A DNA stretch of 64,000 nt from a virus: positions 124,001-188,000 of IMG/VR virus record IMGVR_UViG_3300031576_000001. One strand, given 5' to 3'. The translations under genes were made by a program, and so were the position numbers. Each line of letters starts with the position of its first letter. The first letter of the stretch is position 1. Shown one piece after another: positions 1-7,011 of the stretch. The notes under the pieces were generated by a model. That model did not search any database. It saw nothing but the letters and a program-made list of their open reading frames with translations, and was not told the origin of the DNA.

Positions 1-1
1 A

Positions 2-772
2 GAGCTTGGTCCTGATGGTACACCCGTACAGAAAGCACAGGCGGCGGCTGGGTTGGGCTCCGTGGCATTCTTGTTTGAGCTTGCGACACCCAACGCCAAC
101 GACACCAATGAGGGGCTCAACCCCACCAAGGCCAAGGACTTCTTGACCAAGGTGGATCGTTTTGCGCAGAAGGCTGAAAAGCTCTACATCAACCTGGAGA
201 AATGGGAGACCGAGCAAAAGCAACTGCCCCCTGACCAGCGTGAAAAGAAGCCAAATTGTGTCACGCTTTCAACTTGTCACTCGGTTAAAGGTCTCGAATG
301 GAAAAACGTCACGGTGTCCATGCCTACTGGCAAGTTTCCGCTCCCTCTTCGCGTGGACCCGGATGACCCCCCTCCGACCCCTGAGCAAGTGGCAGAGCAC
401 AACACCGCCGAGCTAAACCTCGCCTACGTAGCCATGACCCGCGCCGCAGAAACCCTGAAGATTGTGTGCCCCATGCACGTTGACGGTAAACCCGCAGGCC
501 CCTCTGAGTTTGTGTTTCAAGCCGGTCTAGAGAGGGGCGAGAACGTAGCCAAGGTTAGCCAGGGCAGCGCCGAGGACAAGCTGCCCCCGGGCTACTTTGA
601 AGATACGGAATGGTCTGACACCGACTTTTCCGATACCACCCTCACGGCAAGCGAGGCTGACTACTACGCCCGTATGGAAAGGGAGCACCCTTCTCAGCTA
701 GCCTGGGATGCCACGCCTGGCGAGCTTGGCGTAGTGGAGCCCACCGTAACCGCTACCAAGTGGGACGCCTGA
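2..772 (+). CDS. UvrD/Rep-like DNA helicase, C-terminal part (5' end outside window)
   Basis: The frame is open from the left window edge, so this is the last 256 residues of a longer protein. Two superfamily 1 helicase motifs are visible. TCHSVKGLEW (about 272-301) matches the 'T.H..KG.EW..V' motif V region. NLAYVAMTRA (about 413-445) matches motif VI, whose Arg contacts ATP. The family unwinds DNA 3' to 5' using ATP in replication and repair. The tail after motif VI is acidic and unremarkable. It is followed by a small gene 14 bases downstream. A RecB-like nuclease-helicase cannot be excluded because the N-terminus is not visible. The family call is solid, the exact role is inference. Confidence 0.85.
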   Translation, partial: ELGPDGTPVQKAQAAAGLGSVAFLFELATPNANDTNEGLNPTKAKDFLTKVDRFAQKAEKLYINLEKWETEQKQLPPDQREKKPNCVTLSTCHSVKGLEWKNVTVSMPTGKFPLPLRVDPDDPPPTPEQVAEHNTAELNLAYVAMTRAAETLKIVCPMHVDGKPAGPSEFVFQAGLERGENVAKVSQGSAEDKLPPGYFEDTEWSDTDFSDTTLTASEADYYARMEREHPSQLAWDATPGELGVVEPTVTATKWDA

Positions 773-786
773 GAGGAACAGAACCG

Positions 787-1188
787 ATGACCACTACAAC
801 ACCCAAGAAAGCCGCTGCTACATTCGTAGGCTTCACCCTTGAAGAGTTTGACAAGTACATCAAACGCGCCTTCCGGGCCTTCAAGCCTACCCAGGTGAGA
901 CTAGGCAACGAGTTTGCCTACGTCCTTCACCTCTCAGAGCGGATCAAGATCCTCATCCAGTCGAGTATACACTCCTCGGGGTACGCCGCCGGCTCTGGTA
1001 CGGACCCGATCCGTGTGGGTTTTATGTACGCTGAGTCCAAAGGTGGCTCGCTCAGACCCCTCAAAGGCAAGAGCTTTCCCATTGTCAAGCGCACCGAAAA
1101 CTGGCGCGACAACCTGGAAGACCGCGTGAATGACTACCTAGAGGAGTACGAGTCCAACCGGGGCAACTACAAGGACACGTTTGACTGA
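787..1188 (+). CDS. Hypothetical protein, 133 aa
   Basis: I do not recognise the family. I chose the ATG at 787 because GAGAGGA at 770-776 lies at ribosome-site distance, although the frame opens earlier, inside the helicase gene. The protein begins with a Thr/Lys stretch, has a basic helical segment (DKYIKRAFRAFK), and ends in an acidic segment rich in Glu, Tyr and Asn. There is no signal peptide or membrane segment. It follows the helicase gene closely on the same strand and is probably co-transcribed, so a link to DNA metabolism is possible but only inferred. Confidence 0.7.
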   Translation: MTTTTPKKAAATFVGFTLEEFDKYIKRAFRAFKPTQVRLGNEFAYVLHLSERIKILIQSSIHSSGYAAGSGTDPIRVGFMYAESKGGSLRPLKGKSFPIVKRTENWRDNLEDRVNDYLEEYESNRGNYKDTFD

Positions 1189-1269
1189 GAGGGTGTCCTA
1201 CTGGGGTGGTTCCGTCTACGCTCCCCCTGAGCGTGCTGAGCTAGCTGCCCCTGTGCTACCCTCCCCAGG

Positions 1270-1989
1270 GTGACACCCTCCTACGCACCCCTCCCCTTGC
1301 ATTTGCGATACGACCCCATTACTCGCCCCTCACCCCAAGAGGCGGACACCGGGGTCGTGGTCTTTTCAACGCTGCCCGCGTTGTACGAGAGCCTCATCCT
1401 CGGTGCGCCCCTACCAAGCACCCTGGTCATCCGGCACTTGACCACGCCCACCCTCTTGGCAGGTACCCTCTTCCTTCACCGGGAAACGCTACTCTCACCC
1501 CTCACGCTGCCCCTGGTTTACGGTCTCGACCTCGCTGAGCGTGAGGGCTTCCCAGCGACGGCTCACCTACCGTCCCTCCCCGAGCTAAGGCTACCCTATG
1601 CCTCTCAGCCCAAGCCAGAAATCACTGCCCGCATAGGGGCTACCGTCGCCACGCTAAGAGACTACCTCGCCTGTCCACCCCCAGAACTACCCAAGGGCGC
1701 CTCTGTGCTTGACGTAGGCTCCAACGGGTTCGTTGTGGCTGAGGGTCTACGCACGCCCCTCCCCCTCTACCAGCAAGGCTACCTGCGGGGTGTCATCTTC
1801 CCCGTAGCCCCCTTCACTACAGTCACCATCTTCAAGAAAAGCCGCCTCGTCCCCATGGACCTTGGCTGCGCGCAACGCTACCTCAAAGCCCTCGACTCTA
1901 GCCTTGGTGTCGCCTTTGACCCCCTCTCCCTCTTGGTGCAAACCCGGCTCACCCGCGAAGAGGTAGTCAAGGTGCTCACCTACTGCTGA
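1270..1989 (+). CDS. Hypothetical protein, 239 aa, Leu/Pro-rich
   Basis: Unrecognised protein with a GTG start. An in-frame stop at 1237 and no other start codon between make 1270 the only reasonable choice. No clear Shine-Dalgarno sequence precedes it; TGTGCTAC sits 10 bases upstream, as before the starts at 3015 and 23354. The sequence is rich in Leu, Pro and Thr. Hydrophobic alternating stretches (residues ~28-60 and ~135-190) suggest a soluble alpha/beta fold rather than membrane segments. No catalytic motif was identified. It is the last gene before the first copy of the repeated leader element. Confidence 0.65.
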   Translation: MTPSYAPLPLHLRYDPITRPSPQEADTGVVVFSTLPALYESLILGAPLPSTLVIRHLTTPTLLAGTLFLHRETLLSPLTLPLVYGLDLAEREGFPATAHLPSLPELRLPYASQPKPEITARIGATVATLRDYLACPPPELPKGASVLDVGSNGFVVAEGLRTPLPLYQQGYLRGVIFPVAPFTTVTIFKKSRLVPMDLGCAQRYLKALDSSLGVAFDPLSLLVQTRLTREEVVKVLTYC

Positions 1990-2038
1990 CCCCCCCCCTG
2001 TGCTAACGCCCACACACCCTCTTGGTAGCGTTACATAA

Positions 2039-2221
2039 CCTATACAGGGTTTCCATACGGGTCAAAGATGACCTTGCCACTATTTACGATGTTTTTATCA
2101 CTGTGCCCCTGGGCGGGGACTCCAGTGACGATCAAGCGGAAACTGTCAAAGTGTATGGAAGCTCAGGGGTCTCACCTTACCCCTCATGCAGGTGCAACCC
2201 TTTGCTACCTGGCGCTAAGGG
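2039..2221 (+). repeat. Repeated leader element, copy 1
   Basis: Conserved block from CTATACAG (2040-2047) through TTCCATAC (2051-2058) and TTTACGATGTTTTTATCA to GTATGGAA (2153-2160). It contains a hairpin CACTG-n-GCCCC / GGGG..C-CAGTG (about 2099-2127). A second hairpin, AGGGGT/ACCCCT, follows at about 2165-2185. The block ends 50-60 bases before the GTG at 2222, which is preceded by GGCGCTAAGGGG. The sequence between 2051 and 2160 is nearly identical to copy 2 at 21862. Copies 3 and 4 are at 39052 and 58791. Confidence 0.85.
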
Positions 2222-2992
2222 GTGCGGCGCAAGATCGTAACCATTGGTACGGACGGCTTCTGTGACTACCTGCGGGTAGACGAGGCCAAGTACAACCTGG
2301 GGGCGGTCTCTGTGTTGAAGCTGGTCACGGAGACGAGCGCTGACATTTGGGAAGCCAAGGACACGGTAGAGGCGTTCTTGCGTGACGGTGAGGCTACTTT
2401 TGCTGCTGACCTGGACAGGGTAGACGAGCTTTGCGCGCCAGCGCGCCCACGGTTTGCGTTTCAGTGGGACTGGTCAGCTCCCCCGCGCCCTGAGAGCAAA
2501 CACCTTTCCCCGGAGACAGTTTACATGGCACACGACCCTCTAAGCGACGCTACAAAGCAAGGCATTGCGAACATTGAGCGTGAGATTGGGCTCCTTGAGC
2601 AGTCCGCGCGTGACAACAAGGGCATCACGGCGGACCAAGCCAAGAGCACCGTCGCCGTACTCAAGAAGATCATCGGGGAAATGCGGTCCCCCGGGGGGTC
2701 TATCGCTGGCAAGGACCAGAGCGATAACAGCACGTACTACAAGCTAGGCGCAGAGGGTGAGCAGATCGAGGGTGTCTTTACCAAGATGCACAAGACGGCT
2801 GACAAGATTCGCGCCCTGTCTGCCGCTGGCAAGAACTTCAACGCCAAGAGGGCTCTTGACGACGTGTACGAGGTGACCACGGGGGTCACGGCGCTCCTAG
2901 ACACGCCCGACCTGGCTACGGTAACGCCCGAGATTCAGAAGCTAGCGAGCAGGGCGGACCACCTACACGGGCTGTTCTTCCCCAAGGGTTGA
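2222..2992 (+). CDS. Hypothetical protein, 256 aa
   Basis: Unrecognised. It starts at GTG 2222 behind TAAGGGG, directly downstream of repeat copy 1. The N-terminal ~90 residues are mixed alpha/beta with several aromatic residues (FQWDWSAPPRP). The C-terminal ~150 residues are strongly helical, Lys/Ala/Glu-rich and heptad-like (residues ~110-250), which suggests a coiled-coil or helical bundle. There is no signal peptide or membrane span. Its place just upstream of the tail tube candidate, interrupted only by the HNH gene, makes a virion or tail-assembly role plausible, but nothing in the sequence proves it. Confidence 0.7.
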   Translation: MRRKIVTIGTDGFCDYLRVDEAKYNLGAVSVLKLVTETSADIWEAKDTVEAFLRDGEATFAADLDRVDELCAPARPRFAFQWDWSAPPRPESKHLSPETVYMAHDPLSDATKQGIANIEREIGLLEQSARDNKGITADQAKSTVAVLKKIIGEMRSPGGSIAGKDQSDNSTYYKLGAEGEQIEGVFTKMHKTADKIRALSAAGKNFNAKRALDDVYEVTTGVTALLDTPDLATVTPEIQKLASRADHLHGLFFPKG

Positions 2993-3014
2993 GGCTGTGC
3001 TACTTGCGTGGGCG

Positions 3015-4103
3015 ATGACCCAAACCAAGCTGTGCCAAAGGTGCATAAAAGACCTCCCTCTAGAGTCTTTTTACACCCACAACGGCAAGTCGTCCTCCGC
3101 AGTCTGCAAGCCGTGCAAGCTCGAAGAGAGCAAGCTCAAGTACCACGACCCAGAGGAGCACAAGCGCCAGCTTGAAGTGCGCCTTGCTGCCCAAGCTCAG
3201 CGCAAGCTCGACGAGAAGCAAGTTCGCACCCACAAGACCTGTACCCTCTGCCACCAAGAGAAGCCCCTGGGTCAGTTCTACAAGGCGTTGGGCGCACCGC
3301 GACCTAGCTGCAAGGTGTGCGACGACTCCCGACGTAAACCTACACCCAAAGTGATAGCCCGCAAAGAGGCATGGGCCGCGAAGGTTGCGGAGCGCGAAGC
3401 TCAGGAAGCTCTGGCTTTGCAAGCCGTGGGCGAAACCAAGTTCTGCGAGGAGTGTCGTGTAGACCGCCCTGTGGCGTGCTTCTACGTACCCAAGAAAGGC
3501 AAGCCTTGTAGCCCCCTCTGTAAGTCCTGCCTACGCGAGGACTTGAAGCTCAGCCGGTCTGACCCAGAGCAACACCGGCAGAAGGTAGCTCTACGCCTTG
3601 AGGAGCGTCTAGCGCGCGACGTGCTGGCGCAAGAAGCTGAGAAGCTGATTGCCGCGAAGGTGTGTACCTGTTGCAAGGTCGAGAAAACTCTTGGTGCGTT
3701 TAGGGCGCACCGTGGCCTTTATGGTCGAAGTTCATACTGCCGAAGGTGTGAACAAAAAGCCGCCCGAGAGTATTGCAAGCAAAACGGAGAGGCTTTGCGC
3801 GCACGGGCTAAGGTCTGGCGTGATGCCAACCCTGAGAAGATCAAGGCTATCATCCACCGTCGTCGAGCACGGCAAGCCGCGCTCCCTGACACGCTGACGG
3901 AAAATCAGTGGAAAGACATTCTGGTGTACTTTGACTACCGCTGTGCATACTGCCTCAAGAAGCTAAACTCCCCCACACTCGACCATGTTATTGCAATGGC
4001 TCGCGGCGGTGGGACTACAGAGGAAAACTCCGTACCGGCCTGTGGTTCTTGCAATAGCAGTAAACATGATCGTCTTATCTTTAGCATGTTGGAAAGGGCT
4101 TAA
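3015..4103 (+). CDS. HNH endonuclease with four N-terminal zinc-knuckle repeats
   Basis: The 362-residue protein carries four CxxC...CxxC zinc knuckles in tandem: Cys7/10/31/34, ~75/78/97/100, ~143/146/169/172 and ~216/219/242/245. Charged helical linkers rich in Lys, Glu and Ala separate them. A C-terminal HNH domain follows: CAYC (~310-313), LDHVIAMARGG (~322-332, with the Asp-His pair), then N..PACGSCN..K (~340-350). HNH domains cut DNA using one metal ion. ATG 3015 is preferred over the in-frame GTG at 2997; TGTGCTAC lies 11 bases upstream. The gene is wedged into the tail operon four bases before the tail tube candidate, typical of a free-standing homing endonuclease. A terminase-associated HNH role is an alternative. 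Confidence 0.9.
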   Translation: MTQTKLCQRCIKDLPLESFYTHNGKSSSAVCKPCKLEESKLKYHDPEEHKRQLEVRLAAQAQRKLDEKQVRTHKTCTLCHQEKPLGQFYKALGAPRPSCKVCDDSRRKPTPKVIARKEAWAAKVAEREAQEALALQAVGETKFCEECRVDRPVACFYVPKKGKPCSPLCKSCLREDLKLSRSDPEQHRQKVALRLEERLARDVLAQEAEKLIAAKVCTCCKVEKTLGAFRAHRGLYGRSSYCRRCEQKAAREYCKQNGEALRARAKVWRDANPEKIKAIIHRRRARQAALPDTLTENQWKDILVYFDYRCAYCLKKLNSPTLDHVIAMARGGGTTEENSVPACGSCNSSKHDRLIFSMLERA

Positions 4104-4106
4104 CTC

Positions 4107-4805
4107 ATGGCAGGCATTGAAACTCGTTACCCGTACAAGGTCGGAACGTCGAGCCAGACCCACTCGGTGGTGTCGCAGAAGAACAAAGTCTACTCGTACC
4201 AAGTCGGGAAGAATCAATACCAGCAAATCGGGGTAATGACCACGTTTGGACTCGACGAGTCTCGCACGGTGGACGTTGTTCGGGGTGTGGGTTTTGGTGA
4301 CCAGATTGCCGAGCTAGTCCCCGGTAACACGGAACCTGTGAGCATTTCCGTAGAGAAGACCTTGCTGTACCTTCTGAACCTATTTCAGGCCATGGGGTAC
4401 AAGGGTGGTGTTGACGGTCTAGCGCGTTCACTCAAACACCACCGCTGGCCGTTTGACATCAAGCAAGAAATGGTGTTCTCGGAGCTAGCTAGTATTGATG
4501 CCCAAGCCTACCCAGGTGCAAAAGCCGCTTCTATTGGTTTCCTCCAACCCGGTATGACTCTCGTACCACAAGAGGTGAAGGCGCTCTTTACCATCTTTGA
4601 GGCGTGCTGGTTTGAGCAGTACGGAACCAGCTATGGCGCGGATCAAGGCATGGTAGCAGAGTCCTCTTCGATTAAAGCCTCAGATGTAGTAGACGGAACA
4701 TCGCAGTACGGTGAGTATATTGACACAGGACTTGCACCAAACATCCAAGGTGCCGGTGCTGGAAAAGGATTCTCCATACGCTTCGGTTTACCCCTCTTAG
4801 TGTAA
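4107..4805 (+). CDS. Virion structural protein, candidate tail tube
   Basis: 232 residues, ATG at 4107 with GGAAAGG at about 4090-4096 as ribosome site. The sequence is rich in Gly, Ser, Tyr and Val in the N-terminal third, then has a helical middle (EKTLLYLLNLFQAMG, ~90-105) and a second beta-like half. It shows no enzyme motif. Size, composition and position immediately upstream of two chaperone-like genes and the tape measure fit a tail tube subunit, which would polymerise around the tape measure. The call rests on synteny more than on recognised residues. A tail completion or head-tail protein is the main alternative. Confidence 0.6.
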   Translation: MAGIETRYPYKVGTSSQTHSVVSQKNKVYSYQVGKNQYQQIGVMTTFGLDESRTVDVVRGVGFGDQIAELVPGNTEPVSISVEKTLLYLLNLFQAMGYKGGVDGLARSLKHHRWPFDIKQEMVFSELASIDAQAYPGAKAASIGFLQPGMTLVPQEVKALFTIFEACWFEQYGTSYGADQGMVAESSSIKASDVVDGTSQYGEYIDTGLAPNIQGAGAGKGFSIRFGLPLLV

Positions 4806-4834
4806 CCCCATTTTCGTGGGAGTCCCAAATACAG

Positions 4835-5728
4835 ATGAAAACACTAAATAGCTCGATTCTTGACTCCATTCTCGCCCAAGGTGCGAACCTCGGTATCGTA
4901 GAGGAGACCTTGGTTATCCAGGGTCTTACGCTGGTTCTGCGTAGCCTACGCCCCTCGGAGCACCAAGCAGCGGCACTGGCTCTCAAAGAGGTAGACGAGA
5001 ACGACTACCTCTACGAGCACATGCTGGAATACGTCTCCCGGTCCATCGTCGCCGTCAACGGTACGGACCTTCGCGGCGTGGTCACCATCGCTACCGAAGA
5101 GGAGGACGACAAGGGCAACCTACGCAAGGTCAAGCGTGAGCTACATGCCTACCTCAGAACCCACCTTGTCAGCACTTGGGGCAGAGAGGCGCTGACTACG
5201 TGCTACAGGAAGCTCCTAGAGGTCTTTGACCACGCTGAGGAAGAGTCCAAGAAGGGCGTGGTCTTCCACATACCGGACGAGTCTGGCGACGAGAAGATCC
5301 GCAGGCTTCTCACGGAGCTACGTGAGGCTACCCAGGAGGTGCCCCACGACCTAGCCAGGCGGCTCCTAGAGGAGCACGGGTTCTACCTGGGCGCTGACAA
5401 GGAAGAGGTTGAGAATGTCGAGGCTAAGCTAGCCTCCCTGTCACCCACAGAGGAAGCCCCTGCGCCGGTAGCTGAGCCTGTAGCCCGTGTCCCTGTGTAC
5501 GCTGCTACGCCCGCGGTCAGCCCTGGTCCTCCTACGGACGACGAGAAGGTGACTTCAACCAGGGCACAAGAGGCGGCTGACCTGGAGTCTCTTCCCGGTG
5601 ACCTACCCTCTCCCGGCAAGTCGGGCACCCCTGTGGTGGCACGTCAGGCGCCCCGTAGCATCGTCGGGCTAGACGCCCCTCCAAAGGGGGGGATCAACCC
5701 CAGGTTCGCTAGTCCGAGGCGTGCGTGA
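4835..5728 (+). CDS. Tail assembly chaperone-like protein 1
   Basis: 297 residues between the tube candidate and the tape measure, the usual place of tail assembly chaperones, which bind the tape measure before the tube polymerises. Residues ~1-180 are helical and charged. The segment LVLRSLRPSEHQAA (~34-47) followed by DYLYEHMLEYVSRSI resembles VVYKSLNHHEYERL...DFYVDFLAQSTY in the next gene, suggesting the two are paralogous. The C-terminal ~110 residues are Pro/Ala/Glu-rich and look disordered. The stop overlaps the next start as GTGA (5725-5728), indicating translational coupling rather than the -1 frameshift used by many siphophages. Function is inferred from synteny. Confidence 0.6.
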   Translation: MKTLNSSILDSILAQGANLGIVEETLVIQGLTLVLRSLRPSEHQAAALALKEVDENDYLYEHMLEYVSRSIVAVNGTDLRGVVTIATEEEDDKGNLRKVKRELHAYLRTHLVSTWGREALTTCYRKLLEVFDHAEEESKKGVVFHIPDESGDEKIRRLLTELREATQEVPHDLARRLLEEHGFYLGADKEEVENVEAKLASLSPTEEAPAPVAEPVARVPVYAATPAVSPGPPTDDEKVTSTRAQEAADLESLPGDLPSPGKSGTPVVARQAPRSIVGLDAPPKGGINPRFASPRRA

Positions 5729-7011
5729 CAAGTGCTGCCTCTGTCAAAGAGGCATATGAGCGTGAACAAGAAAAGCTACGACACGAAGGCAACCTAGAGG
5801 ATGACGACAGTTCGTTTCCTCTCCCCCAGGAGCCCGAGGTGGACCCCCGGGTCTACAAAAGTGTTGAGCCGCTCTTGTTCCGTGGCTTTCTTGCGTTGCC
5901 TGCCACGCTGGGCGATAACCTACGGGTCGTCTACAAGAGCCTCAACCACCATGAGTATGAGCGCCTACAGCTAACCCATGGGTCAAGGGACACTGACTTT
6001 TACGTAGACTTCCTGGCGCAGTCCACGTACCTCTTGGGGGGTCAGAACGTACTCTCTTGGGAGCACCGTGAGAAGGTCAAGCGGTTTTATGGGGAGGTGC
6101 CCCCTCCATTGCGTAACCGGATCTTGACCACGCTCTCTGAGTTGAACCGGCAGGCCAGTGACGGGGTGCGGCTCGTCGAGGCGTACGCCATGGAGACCCT
6201 CTCTCGGCTACGGTGGGTTCAATTGTACGGTCTGGACCTCACGTCAACGGCGGTAACGGGGGTAGAGGGCTCTTCCTTGCTGGGGTACAACTGGGGTCAG
6301 CTTCTCTGGCGGGCATTGAACCGGTACCAGGACACCCGAGAGGACATGGACAGGCATTGGGAGAACGCCAAATTCATCGGGGGGTGCTTTGCAGGCAAGG
6401 GTATCAACAAGGTCCATAACCAGGACCGGCGCCGCAAGCGCGAAGAGATTGAGAACCGTATCGCGCGGAAGGACCAAATCTTGCGTGAGGTTGTGCTACT
6501 TGAGAAGAGCCCTGAGAGGCGTGTCATGCGGGACGGGCACGTAGTCAAGTCAGCTCAAACGACCGAGGAGCTAGCCACCCAGCTTGAGCAGTCACTAAAG
6601 GGTGAGGAGGACTTTCACGACCGGGTTGTACGGGCTGTCGAAGAGTACCACGCCAAGGTCAGGGTTGACCGTGAGGCTGAGCTACAGCGGCTCTATGACG
6701 AGGCTGCCAGCAAGGCACAGGGTCAAGGGCTCACGGGCATTGTGGACCGTAAGGGTCTCTCCCGCGAAGAGGTTGAGCAGCGTATCGCCCGGACGAGGGC
6801 GATCATGGCTCAAGGAACGGCACAGAGAATGGTACGCCCCCCGCCGCCTAGTGAGAACCCCTACGAGCGTTTCCGTCAAGCGCCCGAGCAAAGCGAGCAA
6901 AGCGAGCAAAGCGAGCAAAGCGAGCAAAGCGAGCCTGGTAGCCCCAAGGGTGAGGTTCGTCCTTTGCCCCCTCTTAGGTCAAGATTATGGCAAAGGACAC
7001 TGAGGTTCTGA
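5725..7011 (+). CDS. Tail assembly chaperone-like protein 2
   Basis: 428 residues, GTG start overlapping the previous stop by four bases. The N-terminal half carries the segment VVYKSLNHHEYERLQL and a helical domain resembling the preceding gene product. A basic motif NQDRRRKREEIENRIARK (~233-250) and long charged helices follow. Near the C-terminus the DNA holds about five tandem copies of a 9-base unit, GAGCAAAGC (6887-6931), encoding repeated Glu-Gln-Ser. The last 25 bases overlap the tape measure start. Position and similarity to the neighbour suggest tape-measure chaperoning. A structural role at the tail initiator cannot be ruled out. Confidence 0.55.
   Translation: MTSAASVKEAYEREQEKLRHEGNLEDDDSSFPLPQEPEVDPRVYKSVEPLLFRGFLALPATLGDNLRVVYKSLNHHEYERLQLTHGSRDTDFYVDFLAQSTYLLGGQNVLSWEHREKVKRFYGEVPPPLRNRILTTLSELNRQASDGVRLVEAYAMETLSRLRWVQLYGLDLTSTAVTGVEGSSLLGYNWGQLLWRALNRYQDTREDMDRHWENAKFIGGCFAGKGINKVHNQDRRRKREEIENRIARKDQILREVVLLEKSPERRVMRDGHVVKSAQTTEELATQLEQSLKGEEDFHDRVVRAVEEYHAKVRVDREAELQRLYDEAASKAQGQGLTGIVDRKGLSREEVEQRIARTRAIMAQGTAQRMVRPPPPSENPYERFRQAPEQSEQSEQSEQSEQSEPGSPKGEVRPLPPLRSRLWQRTLRF
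6887..6931 (+). repeat. 9-bp tandem repeat, about five copies
   Basis: Tandem GAGCAAAGC units, in frame, encode five Glu-Gln-Ser triplets in the C-terminal linker of the second chaperone-like protein. Such a tract can gain or lose units by replication slippage without shifting the frame, so copy number may vary between isolates. Confidence 0.9.

Noticed and set aside
2099-2130. Rho-independent terminator in the repeat element
   Set aside because: The T-run lies before the hairpin in the reading direction of the downstream gene and becomes an A-run on the other side, so neither strand has stem followed by U-tract.
2022-2240. Open frame through repeat copy 1 encoding ...IYDVFITVPLGGDSS...
   Set aside because: The same peptide-like reading appears in all copies, but substitutions preserve hairpins rather than amino acids, and no ribosome site precedes a start. 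Better explained as a structured leader.
6887-6931. CRISPR-like direct repeat
   Set aside because: Nine-base in-frame units without spacers, a coding minisatellite.
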